In this document: one piece after another, positions 1 to 8,237 of the stretch | Numbering within the stretch: position 1 is the stretch's first letter | Layout of the letters: every line of letters begins with the position of its first letter | Assembly (NCBI RefSeq): GCF_023660105.1 | Contig: NZ_JAMHGA010000019.1 | Location: 1 to 64,000, forward strand | DNA: 64,000 nucleotides | Reading direction: 5' to 3' | Source: Desulfovibrio aminophilus | GTDB lineage: Bacteria > Desulfobacterota > Desulfovibrionia > Desulfovibrionales > Desulfovibrionaceae | Notes under the pieces: generated by a model | Seen by the model: the letters and a program-made list of their open reading frames with translations, nothing else | What the model was told of the DNA's origin: nothing | Database searches by the model: none | Position numbers and translations under genes: made by a program

Positions 1-41
1 CACGTGGATCGTCGGCAGCGTCAGATGTGTATAAGAGACAG
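1..41. other. Nextera sequencing adapter remnant at contig end
   Basis: Bases 9-41 match the Illumina Nextera Read 1 transposase adapter, including the mosaic end AGATGTGTATAAGAGACAG (23-41). Bases 1-8 precede it and are not recognisable. This is library-preparation sequence, not genome. The minus-strand translation of the mosaic end gives the familiar LSLIHI tail on the truncated CpaE-like protein. Biological sequence starts at about base 42. Confidence 0.97.
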
Positions 42-1175
42 GCGCAGCAGGCCCAGCAGGCCCGGACGGGCGGCCGGGGCCTCGGACGCCCCGCCCAGGT
101 CCACGGCCATGCCCCGCAGGGCCCGCGAGAGCCGCGACTTGGGCGCGGCCTCGGACACGGCCCGGCCCTGGTTCAGGGCCGAGAGCGCGGAGCGGGCGTC
201 GTCGGGCAGGAGCCAGTCCAGGGCGTGGCCCAGGACATCGGCGGCCTCGGCCGGGTCGATCTCGGAGTCGGCCAAGTGGCGGTTCATGGCGAGCCGGACC
301 TTTTCGGCCAGCCCCTGGCGGCGCAACTCCTCCAGGAAGGCGCGGGCCCGGGCCAGGCACGGCAGGGTCGGATTGAGCACGAGCACGGCCCCGTCCACGC
401 GCCGCATCAGGTCGACGGCCTGTTCCCCGGCCACGCCCGCGTCCAGGACCAGCAGGTCGAAGAGCCGGGACATCTCGGCCAACAGGCGGTCGCGGCCCTG
501 GCCGTCCAGCCTGGCATGGCCCGCCTCCGGGGCGGGCAGCAGGCCCAGGCCCGAGGAGTGGCGGGTGATGATGCTGTCCAGGAAGGTGTCGTCCAGGCGG
601 GCCAGGTTGTTGGCCACCTCCTCCCAGGTGTAGGAGCATTCGAGGTCCAGGAAGTACGGCGTCTCGCCCCGGGGCTCGCGCAGGTCCAGGAGCCCCACGC
701 GGCCGGGGCGGCCGCGGTTCGCCTCCAGGGCCAGGTTCACGGCCACGGTGCTGGCCCCCACTCCGGGCTTGGCCCCGAGGACGGCCAGGACGCGGCCCGT
801 CTCGCGGGCCTGCGCGCCGTCCACGCCGCCCCGGCGCTCGCGGCTGCGGGCCAGGGCCTCGGCCAGGTCGCGCTCCGAGGCTGGCAGGGGCAGAAACTCC
901 GTGACTCCGGCGCGGATGGCCCGGATGAGCAGCTCCGGCGAGGGTTCGCGGCCCACCAGGAAGACCTCGCCCACGCGGCCGTCGCGGCGGGCCCGCTCCA
1001 GGCGGTCCAGCTCGGCCCCGGGCTCGGCCCCGGGCTCGAACACGAGCAGGTCCACGGGGCCCGGCTCCTTCCCGTTGAGGTGGACCCCCGGGCACTCCCG
1101 GGCCGCCTGCTGGAAGATCCGCTTGGCCTCGGGATCGTGCACGGCCAGGGTGACGGTGATGGTCTCGGCGGACAT
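42..1175 (-). CDS. cpaE: CpaE/TadZ-like pilus assembly ATPase, 3'-truncated
   Basis: This is a MinD/ParA-type ATPase that localises the Tad (Flp) pilus machine. The start at 1175 (MSAETITVTL) follows a GGGAGGAAGCC ribosome site. Residues 1-125 form a receiver-like domain. Residues 134-143 (GAKPGVGAST) are the deviant Walker A loop of this family. After that come LLDLREPRGE and a VLDAGVAGE stretch matching the expected Walker A' and B regions. The reading frame is open to base 42 and then runs into sequencing adapter, so the true C-terminus is missing. It is the last visible gene of the minus-strand tad operon; cpaF, tadB and tadC would be expected beyond the contig end. The family assignment is firm, the exact end unknown. 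Confidence 0.88.
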
Positions 1176-1189
1176 GGCTTCCTCCCGCT

Positions 1190-1465
1190 CTACTTCTTGT
1201 CGCCCGAGCCGCCGAGGTTCAGCTGGAGCGTCTTCTTCGTCTCGGAGGAGGACTTGGGCGGCTTGTGGTAGTTGTCCATGACGCCCTTGGCGTAGACGCC
1301 GTCCAGGCCGACCACGGGGGCGTCGCTTGGCGGGGCCGCGGCCAGCTTCTGGGCCGCCACGGCCTGACGCACCGAGGCCCCCAGGGGCTCCTTGAACTCC
1401 TCGCTGGCGCACCCGGCGCAGGCCAGGAAGCCGATGATCGCGATGGCGGTGAGCAGTCTGGTCAT
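1190..1465 (-). CDS. Small lipoprotein of the tad locus
   Basis: This 91-residue protein has a lipoprotein signal: MTRLL, a hydrophobic stretch, then the lipobox LACAGC with the acylated Cys at about residue 19. The mature part is short, hydrophilic and Lys/Ser-rich toward the end, with no recognised domain. It sits between the secretin gene (12 nt away) and the CpaE-like gene (14 nt away), the position where tad loci often carry a small outer-membrane accessory lipoprotein of the CpaD/TadD type. I cannot show homology to CpaD. A role as secretin partner or pilotin is inferred from position and lipidation only. Confidence 0.75.
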   Translation of the reverse strand: MTRLLTAIAIIGFLACAGCASEEFKEPLGASVRQAVAAQKLAAAPPSDAPVVGLDGVYAKGVMDNYHKPPKSSSETKKTLQLNLGGSGDKK

Positions 1466-1477
1466 CTCCCCTCCCCC

Positions 1478-2896
1478 TTACCTGGGCAGCATGTGCCCGA
1501 ATTCGCCGTCAAAGCCCTCGGCCCGTCCGGCCGTTCCCTTGGCCCGCGGAGCCGGACCGGCCACCCCGGGGCCGCTCTTCCGGCCTTCCACCAGGCCGAG
1601 CATGTAGAACTCGTAGTCGTCGGGCTCGCGGAAGCCGTCCGTGGGCAGGCTCTGCTTGGCCACGTCCAGGGGCTTCACGAGGTGCGGGGTGATGATGATG
1701 ATCAGCTCGGACTCGTTCTTCTGGAAGTCGCTGCTGCGGAACAGGGCGCCCAGGATGGGCACCTCGCCCAGCACCGGAAACTTGCTCATGTTCTCGCGCA
1801 GGGAGTCCTTGATGAGTCCGGCGATGGCGAAGCTCTGGCCGTTGCCCAGCTCCACCGTGGTCGAGGCCCGGCGGCTGGTGAGCGACGGCACGTTGAAGGA
1901 GTTCACGGTCACGGCCCGGGAGTAGTCCAGGTCCGAAACCTGGGGCTCGACCTTGATGTTGATGGTGCCGGAGTCGAGCACCGTGGGCGTGAACTTGAGG
2001 CCCACGCCGAAGGGCTTGTACTCGATGCCCACGGTGCCCAGGCCCTGGGGCACGGGGATGGGCACCTCGCCGCCGGCCAGGAACTCGGCGGTCTGGCCCG
2101 AGAGGCAGATGAGGTTCGGCTCGGCCAGGACCTTGAGCAGACCGTTGGCCTTGAGGGCGTCCACGAAGTAGCTCAGGCTGGCTCCCCCGCTGCCCAGGCT
2201 GGTGGTGCCCGCGATGCCCACGTTGTTGGAGAGGGTGAGCGCCCCTTCCTCGTCCAGATAAGTCAGCCGGTTCAGGAAGCTGTAGAGGATCTCGTCGCCG
2301 GACATGAACCGGAAGTTGAAGCCCAGGCGCTTCATGACGCTGCGGCTCATCTCGGCCACGCGCACCTCGAGCATGACCTGCTGGACCCCGCCCACGCGCA
2401 GGAGGTTGACCACCTTGCCCGGCGCGGCCGCCTCGGCCAGCGACAGGGCCGTGCTCAGATTCGTGGCGCTGGACACGCTGCCGGAAAGGGTCACGGACTC
2501 GCCCGAGGACAGGACGCGGATGCCCGCCTCGTTGGGCAGGACCGTGTGCAGCATGTGCTTGAGCTGGGTCACGTCCGGCACCACCTCCAGGTCGTAGACC
2601 GCGTTCACGCGGTCCCCGGGGCCCCAGAGGGTCAGGTTCGTGGTCCCGGCCTTCTTGCCCGTGATGTAGACTTGGCGGGGCGAGATGAGCACCAGTTCGG
2701 CCTGCTCCGGCGCGGCCAGGGAGATGCGGGCGATGTCCGAGTCGCTGTTCAGGATCAGGGACTTGCCCGCCACGAGCTGCACGGCCTGGGGGGCCTCGGT
2801 GGCCAGGATGCGGAATCCCGGCCCGGCCTGGGCGGCCCGGGTCCAGCACAGGGCCAGGACCAGGGCGGCCGCGAAAATGATTCGACGCGCGTTCAT
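1478..2896 (-). CDS. cpaC: CpaC/RcpA-type secretin of the Flp pilus
   Basis: This 472-residue outer-membrane secretin forms the Flp pilus channel. It opens with a Sec signal peptide (about residues 1-24, ending ARAAQAG). A BON/pilus-formation N-domain follows (KSLILNSDSDIARISLA, then the GKKAGTTNLTLWG motif typical of CpaC), and the C-terminal half is the type II/III secretin domain (VPIPVPQGLG, VEPQVSDLDY, VELGNGQSFAIAGL, then VPILGALFRS and ELIIIITPHLV). Length is normal for CpaC. It is co-directional with cpaB upstream (15 nt gap) and the small lipoprotein downstream. Confidence 0.95.
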   Translation of the reverse strand: MNARRIIFAAALVLALCWTRAAQAGPGFRILATEAPQAVQLVAGKSLILNSDSDIARISLAAPEQAELVLISPRQVYITGKKAGTTNLTLWGPGDRVNAVYDLEVVPDVTQLKHMLHTVLPNEAGIRVLSSGESVTLSGSVSSATNLSTALSLAEAAAPGKVVNLLRVGGVQQVMLEVRVAEMSRSVMKRLGFNFRFMSGDEILYSFLNRLTYLDEEGALTLSNNVGIAGTTSLGSGGASLSYFVDALKANGLLKVLAEPNLICLSGQTAEFLAGGEVPIPVPQGLGTVGIEYKPFGVGLKFTPTVLDSGTINIKVEPQVSDLDYSRAVTVNSFNVPSLTSRRASTTVELGNGQSFAIAGLIKDSLRENMSKFPVLGEVPILGALFRSSDFQKNESELIIIITPHLVKPLDVAKQSLPTDGFREPDDYEFYMLGLVEGRKSGPGVAGPAPRAKGTAGRAEGFDGEFGHMLPR

Positions 2897-2911
2897 GGCC
2901 GTTCCTCCGCG

Positions 2912-3745
2912 CTAGAAGCGCACCCGGTCGCGGGTTCCGCCGCGGATCACCTCGACCTCCACGGCGGGTCGGGGCGCGGCCTTGTCCCCGGCCTTGCGCG
3001 CGACCTGGACCGGACGCAGGGAGGCCAGCGTGGCGGCGGTGTCCGCGCCGTTGGTCAGCACGGTCTCCTGGTCGGCCTCGTTGCGCAGGGCGAAGTTGAG
3101 CGTGCCCTGGGTGGCGGCCAGGGCCAGCTTCTCGCTCTCCTCGGGAGTCAGGTCCAGGGTGTAGACGTCCACGGAGGACGGCTTCTCGCCGTCGCCGGAA
3201 GGCTCCAGCTCCGTGCCCGTGGCCAGGACCGGGACCTTCTCCAGCACGAGCTTGGTCACCTTCTCCTCGCGTTCGCCCACGGGCAGGGTCACGAGCACGT
3301 CCACCAAGTTGCCGGGGCGGATGAATCCGGCCAGGCCCATGACCTTGTTGCCCTTCACGGCCATGGCCCTGCGGCCCGGGCCGAGCATGGCGCTGATGCC
3401 GCCGACCTTCACGTCCTCGGGAGCCAGGCGTGGAGCGGTCACGGCCTCGCCCTTGCCCACCGGCTGGGAAAGCACGCGGCCCGCCAGGGGAGCCGCCTCG
3501 CGAAAGGACTGGGACGGCTCGCTGCCCTCGACGAAGGGGGCCAGCCGGAGCATGCCGGGCTCGATCTTCACGCCCTTGGCCAGGTCGACGGAGGCCACCA
3601 CCACCTGCACGGTGCGCACCGTGACCGGGGCCGCGGCCTGGACCGGAGCGCGGGCGGAGAGCCAGCGGAACACGAGCACTCCGGCGGCCAGGGCCAGGAC
3701 CAGGGCCAGGACCATCTGCAACAGGGATCTGACGGTTCTGCTCAC
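2912..3745 (-). CDS. cpaB: Flp pilus assembly protein CpaB (SAF domain)
   Basis: This 277-residue RcpC/CpaB family protein starts at a GTG with an AGGAGG site five bases upstream. It has one N-terminal membrane anchor (about residues 8-30), then the SAF-type region beginning VVVASVDLAKGVKIEPGML and a second region with VLSQPVGKGEAVTAPRL. The C-terminal half carries the conserved FIRPGNLVDVLVT and VYTLDLTPEESEKLALAATQG segments. It is periplasmic and links the inner-membrane machine to the secretin. Spacing to cpaA (9 nt) and cpaC (15 nt) supports one operon. Confidence 0.95.
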   Translation of the reverse strand: MSRTVRSLLQMVLALVLALAAGVLVFRWLSARAPVQAAAPVTVRTVQVVVASVDLAKGVKIEPGMLRLAPFVEGSEPSQSFREAAPLAGRVLSQPVGKGEAVTAPRLAPEDVKVGGISAMLGPGRRAMAVKGNKVMGLAGFIRPGNLVDVLVTLPVGEREEKVTKLVLEKVPVLATGTELEPSGDGEKPSSVDVYTLDLTPEESEKLALAATQGTLNFALRNEADQETVLTNGADTAATLASLRPVQVARKAGDKAAPRPAVEVEVIRGGTRDRVRF

Positions 3746-3754
3746 GGCGACCTC

Positions 3755-4300
3755 CTAGAGGCCGATGGCCCCGCGCTCCCAGGCCGTGTAGACCAGGGAG
3801 AACACGGTGCCGGCGGCGATGGCCAGCCCGTAGCACAGGCGGGGCAGGGGCCTGCCCGCCGGCGCGGGGACCGGGGCGTATTCCAGCTTGCGGGTGGCCA
3901 CCAGGACCAGGAAGGCGTCGCGGATGTTGCGCAGGACGCGGGGCAGGAGCCCGTGGCGCAGCAGCATGAACAGGGCGTAGAGCCCGCCCGCCAGACAGGT
4001 GAAGAGAAAGGCGCTGAAGGCGTCGGCCGCGCCGAGCCACGCGCCCACCGCGGCCATGAGCTTCACGTCGCCCCCGCCCATGAGGCGCAGGAGGAACGGC
4101 ACGAGCATCACGGCCAGGCCCAGGGCCAGGCCGGCGGCGCTGAAGGCCAGTCCGTCCAGGCCCCGGGCCAGCCCGTGATAGGCCAGCCCGGCGAGCATCG
4201 CGGGAAGCGTGAGCAGGTTCGGGATCTTCTGGTCCCAGAGGTCCGTGACCACGGCCACGGACAGCATGGCGCAGACGATGGCGCCGATGAACAGATCCAT
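3755..4300 (-). CDS. cpaA: Prepilin peptidase CpaA/TadV
   Basis: This 181-residue A24-family aspartyl peptidase would cleave Flp and TadE-type prepilins at the inner membrane. The start is MDLFIGAIV. It is mostly transmembrane. The two catalytic aspartates of the family are visible: an early VVTDLWDQKIPN segment (about residue 21) and the GGGDVKLMAAVG motif (about residue 78). It lacks the N-terminal methylase domain of PilD, as is normal for TadV. Its natural substrate, flp, lies just upstream across a 150-bp gap with a hairpin. Confidence 0.93.
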   Translation of the reverse strand: MDLFIGAIVCAMLSVAVVTDLWDQKIPNLLTLPAMLAGLAYHGLARGLDGLAFSAAGLALGLAVMLVPFLLRLMGGGDVKLMAAVGAWLGAADAFSAFLFTCLAGGLYALFMLLRHGLLPRVLRNIRDAFLVLVATRKLEYAPVPAPAGRPLPRLCYGLAIAAGTVFSLVYTAWERGAIGL

Positions 4301-4419
4301 ATCTCTCCCCTCCGAATCCGTTACGGACTGCCTGGCCGGTCCCCCGTTTTCCCCCCGGGGGGCGCGGGGCCCGCGGTCTTCTCACAAAGGATTCCGCGAG
4401 CCCCGCCCTGCCGTCGGCT

Positions 4420-4436
4420 CCCGCGCCTGGCGCGGG
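4420..4436 (-). other. Hairpin between flp and cpaA
   Basis: A 7-bp perfect stem (CCCGCGC with GCGCGGG, loop of 3) lies 16 bases downstream of the flp stop codon. There is no T-run, so it is not a clean intrinsic terminator. A stem here is common behind major pilin genes and could stabilise the abundant flp transcript or partly terminate it, giving more pilin than assembly proteins. That role is inference. Confidence 0.45.
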
Positions 4437-4452
4437 ATCTGTTCGTTTTGGA

Positions 4453-4641
4453 TCAGCCGCCGGAGCCGGTGCTGGTGGTGGGCATCTTGCCGGCGATGGT
4501 GTCGAAGGTGCCGCTGACCTTGGTGCCCAGGGTGGTCACCGCGGTGATGATCACGGCCGCGATGAGGGCGGCGATCAGGCCGTACTCCAGGGCGGTCACG
4601 CCTTCCTCGTCCTTGAACAGCTGCATCAGTCTGGTCATCAT
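4453..4641 (-). CDS. flp: Flp-type (type IVb) major pilin
   Basis: This 62-residue Flp pilin starts at the ATG at 4641 (MMTRLMQLFKDEEG), behind a GGGGAG ribosome site; the second ATG at 4638 is also possible. The cleavage motif is DEEG|VTALEYGLIAA with the conserved Glu at +5 and Tyr at +6, followed by one hydrophobic helix. The tail is rich in Ser, Thr and Gly. A sigma-54 promoter lies about 80 bases upstream. An upstream in-frame extension exists but overlaps the promoter and is not coding. Confidence 0.95.
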   Translation of the reverse strand: MMTRLMQLFKDEEGVTALEYGLIAALIAAVIITAVTTLGTKVSGTFDTIAGKMPTTSTGSGG

Positions 4642-4718
4642 GATCGTTCTCCCCTTCTTGGTGGTTTCCGATTCCGGCCCGGGCCACCGGGATGGAGGCG
4701 CGGCCGATGCCCCCTCTT

Positions 4719-4735
4719 GAGCAACGGCCGTGCCA
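4719..4735 (-). promoter_or_regulatory. Sigma-54 promoter for flp-tad operon
   Basis: Read on the minus strand this is TGGCACGGCCGTTGCTC, an exact match to the -24/-12 consensus TGGCACG-N4-TTGC with correct spacing. Transcription would start near 4710, leaving a leader of about 70 nt before flp. A gene for a sigma-54 activator of the NtrC family lies directly upstream on the same strand. Confidence 0.88.
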
Positions 4736-4771
4736 GGACGCGCCACAAGGACAAGGGCCAGCAATTTTATC

Positions 4772-4785
4772 TTTTGAAATCAAAA
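4772..4785. promoter_or_regulatory. Candidate activator site upstream of flp promoter
   Basis: TTTTGAAATCAAAA is an inverted repeat (TTTTGA / TCAAAA) about 37 bp upstream of the sigma-54 promoter. The adjoining TCAAAATGATGA (4780-4791) recurs at 6478-6489 upstream of the tadE sigma-54 promoter. It may be bound by the neighbouring NtrC-type regulator. It is closer to the promoter than usual enhancer sites, so this is a guess from symmetry and repetition. Confidence 0.35.
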
Positions 4786-4943
4786 TGATGAGGAGATGAC
4801 GCAACAACCACGGGCCTCGCGGAGCAAGTCCCGGCGAAGAAAGGAATCTACGATTCGTGGATCACACGATTTTCATGCGACGCGTGAGCAGTGAATCAAC
4901 ACGCTGAATAAACTGATTTTTCACTCAATCCATTATTCATGGA

Positions 4944-6332
4944 TCACAGGGCGCGCAGGCAGGCGGCCGGGTCCAGGCCGTGCTTCTGGAGCTTGTTCCA
5001 GAGGTTCTTGGCCGTGATGCCCAGCAGCCGGGCCGCCTCGGTCTGCACGCCCCCGGCGCGCCGGAGTGCCTGCACGATGAGGCCCTTCTCATACTCGTTC
5101 ACCGCGCGCTTGAGCGGCAGGCCGGGCTCGGGCAGGGCCGCCTCCGGCACGGCCTCGGCGCGGCGTTGCAGGGCCTGCGACAGGTCCGCCGCCGTGATCC
5201 GGCCCGAGGCCGCGAAGATGGCCGTGCGCTCCAGGGCGTTGGCCAGCTGGCGCACGTTGCCCGGCCAGTCCTGGGCCTGGAGCAGGCGTAGGCCGTCCGG
5301 GGCCAGGGACAGCGGCTCCCCGCCCATGCGGCGGCCGATCCGGTCGAGGAAGAAATCGGCCAGCAGGGCCAAGTCCTCCTTGCGTTCCCGCAGGGGCGGC
5401 AGATGGATGGCGGCCACGTTCAGCCGGTAGTAGAGGTCCGCCCGGAATTCCTTGGCCTCCACGCGCTCGCGCAGATCCTGGTTGGTGGCCGCGATGATCC
5501 GCACGTCGAAGGTCACGGCCCGCGAGCCGCCCACCCGCTCCACCTGCTTCTGCTCCACGGCGCGCAGGAGCTTGGGCTGGAGGTGCAGGGGCATGTCGCC
5601 GATTTCGTCCAGGAGGATGCTGCCGCCCTGAGCCATTTCGAAGCGGCCGCGCCGGGCCGCCGTGGCCCCGGTGAAGGCCCCCTTCTCGTGGCCGAAGAGC
5701 TCGCTCTCCAGCAGATTTTCCGGGATGGCCGCGCAGTTCAGCTTGACGAAGGGCGCGGCGGCCCGGGGGCTCAGGGCGTGGAGGGTGTCCGCGATGAGCT
5801 CCTTGCCCGTGCCGGACTCGCCGGTGATGAGCACGTCGGCGTCCAGGCCAGCCCCCCGCTGGACCATCTCCTTGACCCGCAGCATGGCTTGGCCCTGGCC
5901 GATGATCCGGGACAGGGGCCCCTCGCGGTCCAGGGTCGTGCGCAGGGCCTGGACCTGGCCCTGGAGGCGGCGCTTTTCCAGGGCCCGGCGGATGACCACC
6001 TCCATCTCGGCCAGGCTGAAGGGCTTGGTGAAGTAGTCGTAGGCCCCGCGCTTGAGGGCCTCCACGGCGGAATCCTTGCTGGAGAAGGCGGTCATGACCA
6101 CGATGTCGGCCAGGGGCGCGGCCCGCTTGAGGTGCGGGATGGCCTCGATGCCGGACATGCCGGGGAGCATGACGTCCTGGAGCACGAGGTCGAAGTCCCC
6201 GTCCCCGGCCAGGCTGATCCCCTCCTCGGCCGATCCCGCCTCCTCAACCTCGAATTCCTTGTCCCGCAAGGCTTCCACGAGCATTCCCCGAAAGGCCGCG
6301 TCGTCGTCCACCACCAGGATTCTGGCCGCCAT
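4944..6332 (-). CDS. NtrC-family sigma-54-dependent response regulator
   Basis: This 462-residue protein is translated from the ATG at 6332 (MAARILVVDDD), behind GGGGGATC. It has a receiver domain with phospho-acceptor Asp at about residue 53 (LVLQDVMLPG). The AAA+ domain carries Walker A GESGTGKE (about 171-178), the sigma-54-contacting GAFTGA loop (about 218-223) and an arginine-rich segment further on. The C-terminus is a Fis-type helix-turn-helix (GGVQTEAARLLGITAKNLWNKL). It lies between two sigma-54 promoters that fire outward into flp and tadE, so it is probably the dedicated activator of the pilus locus. No sensor kinase gene is visible in the window. Confidence 0.95.
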   Translation of the reverse strand: MAARILVVDDDAAFRGMLVEALRDKEFEVEEAGSAEEGISLAGDGDFDLVLQDVMLPGMSGIEAIPHLKRAAPLADIVVMTAFSSKDSAVEALKRGAYDYFTKPFSLAEMEVVIRRALEKRRLQGQVQALRTTLDREGPLSRIIGQGQAMLRVKEMVQRGAGLDADVLITGESGTGKELIADTLHALSPRAAAPFVKLNCAAIPENLLESELFGHEKGAFTGATAARRGRFEMAQGGSILLDEIGDMPLHLQPKLLRAVEQKQVERVGGSRAVTFDVRIIAATNQDLRERVEAKEFRADLYYRLNVAAIHLPPLRERKEDLALLADFFLDRIGRRMGGEPLSLAPDGLRLLQAQDWPGNVRQLANALERTAIFAASGRITAADLSQALQRRAEAVPEAALPEPGLPLKRAVNEYEKGLIVQALRRAGGVQTEAARLLGITAKNLWNKLQKHGLDPAACLRAL

Positions 6333-6526
6333 GATCCCCCCTCGGGCGGAATCCTCCACCCGGGGAGAGCATACCCCGCCCAGGCCGGGAAATCCACAAA
6401 AAATAGATCGCCTGCGCCCCGCTACGGGACGACGGCCACCCGCCCAGCTGGGAACATAAAAATATAAGTAAATTATTTCAAAATGATGAAATATTTTTCA
6501 ACTCTTTCTTCAATGCCCGCGTCATT

Positions 6527-6542
6527 TGGTATGGCGGTTGCT
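6527..6542 (+). promoter_or_regulatory. Sigma-54 promoter for tadE operon
   Basis: TGGTATGGCGGTTGCT matches the TGG-N9-TTGCW form of the -24/-12 promoter with exact spacing. The start site would be near 6553, which rules out translation from the ATG at 6554 and favours the ATG at 6590. A TTCAAAATGATGAA element with TTCA/TGAA ends lies upstream at 6477-6490. Confidence 0.75.
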
Positions 6543-6589
6543 TTTCTAGGGATATGGAACGGAACCAAAACGGATCACACGAGGAAGCC

Positions 6590-6994
6590 ATGCGCACGAG
6601 ACACTCGAGACGGCACGGGCAGAAGGGGATGGCCGCGGTGGAATTCGCGCTCATCCTGCCCGTGCTGGCCGCCCTGTTCTTCCTGGTCCTGGAGGGCGCC
6701 AACGCGATCCGCACCTACTCCCTCATCTCCGAGGCCAGCCGCGAGGCCGCCCGGCTCGTGCTGCGCGAAGGCAGCACGGCCAACGTGGAATTCCTGGTGC
6801 AGTCCCTGACCGCCACCCAGCTCCCGGCCGACAGCCTGAACACCAACGTGACCGTCGACAGCGAGAAGAAGACCGTCACCGTCGAGGTTGACTATGATTA
6901 CCAAAGCATGCTCGGCACCCAGGCCATGGTCGAATCCTTCAACAGCGGCAAGCCCTATGTCCTTCTCGCCCGCACCACGATGCCGATGCCGTAG
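6590..6994 (+). CDS. TadE-like minor pseudopilin
   Basis: This is a 134-residue TadE-family protein. I chose the ATG at 6590 (MRTRHSRRHGQ) because it has a GAGGAAG ribosome site and lies downstream of the predicted transcript start; the frame also opens at 6554. The N-terminus carries the TadE prepilin-like segment QKGMAAVEFALILPVLAALFF with the conserved Glu, then one membrane helix and a periplasmic domain. It would be processed by the CpaA peptidase. It overlaps the next gene by 38 nt. Confidence 0.88.
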   Translation: MRTRHSRRHGQKGMAAVEFALILPVLAALFFLVLEGANAIRTYSLISEASREAARLVLREGSTANVEFLVQSLTATQLPADSLNTNVTVDSEKKTVTVEVDYDYQSMLGTQAMVESFNSGKPYVLLARTTMPMP

Positions 6995-8228
6995 GGACGG
7001 CCAGCGGGGCGCGACCCACGTCCTGGTGGCCCTGCTCATCCCGATTCTGCTGGGAGCGGCTGGTCTGGCCCTGGACCTGGGCAACCTCTACCTGGCCCAG
7101 ACCAAGCTCCAGGCCGCCGTGGACGCCGGAGCCCTGGCCGGGGCCCTGCAGCTGCCCTACGACCCGGACCTGACCAAGGACATCGCCCGCCCGGCGGCCA
7201 TCGACATGGTCCACACCAACTACGCCGAGGCCCAGATCCAGAGCGTGGCCGAGGGCTCCGAGGTGCGCAGCCTCTGCGTCACGGCCACGGCCGAGGTGAA
7301 GACCCTGCTGCTGGGCGTGCTGGGAGTGAATTCCGGCAGCGTGGCGGCCAAGGCCTGCGCCGGGTTCAACAACCTGGAGGTGGCCCTGGTCATCGACAAC
7401 ACGGGCAGCATGAAGGGCACGCCCATAAGCCGCGTGCGCGAGGCCGGCGCCGACCTGGTGGACCTGATCATTCCCGACGGCGCGGCCCCGAACACCCGCG
7501 TGGGCCTGGTGCCCTTCCGGGGCAAGGTCAAGGTCCTGGACGCCGAGGGCTTCCCCTCCGGCTGCCTGAACGCCGACGGCTCGCTCAACGTGGGCATCCA
7601 TCCCGACTTCATGCCCCTCTACTACGCCCTGCCGTCCTACCGCCGGAGCCAGATCAACCTGGACACCTGCACGGGCATCCCGCCGGTGCACGCCCTGACC
7701 ACGGACAAGGACGAAATCATCGCGGCCATCAGCCAGATGGACGCCCTGGGCGCGGGCTCGGGCACGATCATCTCCGAGGGCATCAAGTGGGGCCGCGAGG
7801 TCCTCACTCCCGAGGCCCCCTACACGCAGGGCAGCAGCGACGACAAGATCCGCAAGATCATGATCGTGCTCACCGACGGCGACACCGAGGACGGCACCTG
7901 CGGCGGCGCCTACGCCATGTCCTACACGCCCAACAACTACTGGACCAACGCCTACTACGGCATGAAGGTCACCAACTGCCACTGCGAGAACGGCGGCTGC
8001 CTGAACCAGGCCATGCTCACCGAAGCCCAGAAGGCCAAGGACGCGGGCATCGAAATCTTCGCCATCCGCTTCGGCGACTCGGACAGCACGGACATCCAGC
8101 TCATGAAGCAGATCGCCTCCAGCAAGCCCGGCACCAACGACCACTACTTCGACGCGCCCTCGGCCGAGGACATCCCCGATGTCTTCAAGCTCATCGGCAA
8201 GCAGCTGGGCTGGCGTCTGCTGAACTAG
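6957..8228 (+). CDS. TadG-like protein with von Willebrand A domain
   Basis: This 423-residue protein has an N-terminal TadE/TadG-type hydrophobic segment (RGATHVLVALLIPILLGAAG, about residues 15-35), then the LDLGNLYLAQTKLQAAVDAGALAG stretch typical of the family. From about residue 140 it has a VWA fold with a MIDAS start VALVIDNTGSMKG and a later IMIVLTDGDTEDG strand. Several cysteines (SGCLN, DTCTG, TCGG, NCHCENGGC) suggest disulfides in the exported domain. Start: the in-frame ATG at 6957 overlaps tadE by 38 nt and has only a weak ribosome site, so translational coupling is likely; no later ATG or GTG fits before the membrane segment. Confidence 0.88.
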   Translation: MSFSPAPRCRCRRDGQRGATHVLVALLIPILLGAAGLALDLGNLYLAQTKLQAAVDAGALAGALQLPYDPDLTKDIARPAAIDMVHTNYAEAQIQSVAEGSEVRSLCVTATAEVKTLLLGVLGVNSGSVAAKACAGFNNLEVALVIDNTGSMKGTPISRVREAGADLVDLIIPDGAAPNTRVGLVPFRGKVKVLDAEGFPSGCLNADGSLNVGIHPDFMPLYYALPSYRRSQINLDTCTGIPPVHALTTDKDEIIAAISQMDALGAGSGTIISEGIKWGREVLTPEAPYTQGSSDDKIRKIMIVLTDGDTEDGTCGGAYAMSYTPNNYWTNAYYGMKVTNCHCENGGCLNQAMLTEAQKAKDAGIEIFAIRFGDSDSTDIQLMKQIASSKPGTNDHYFDAPSAEDIPDVFKLIGKQLGWRLLN

Positions 8229-8237
8229 GAGGCGGTC

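Noticed and set aside
1265-4720. Long plus-strand frame opposite cpaA-cpaC
   Set aside because: Same effect: low-complexity antisense translation (AGHGQ-type) of strongly biased codons in real minus-strand genes.
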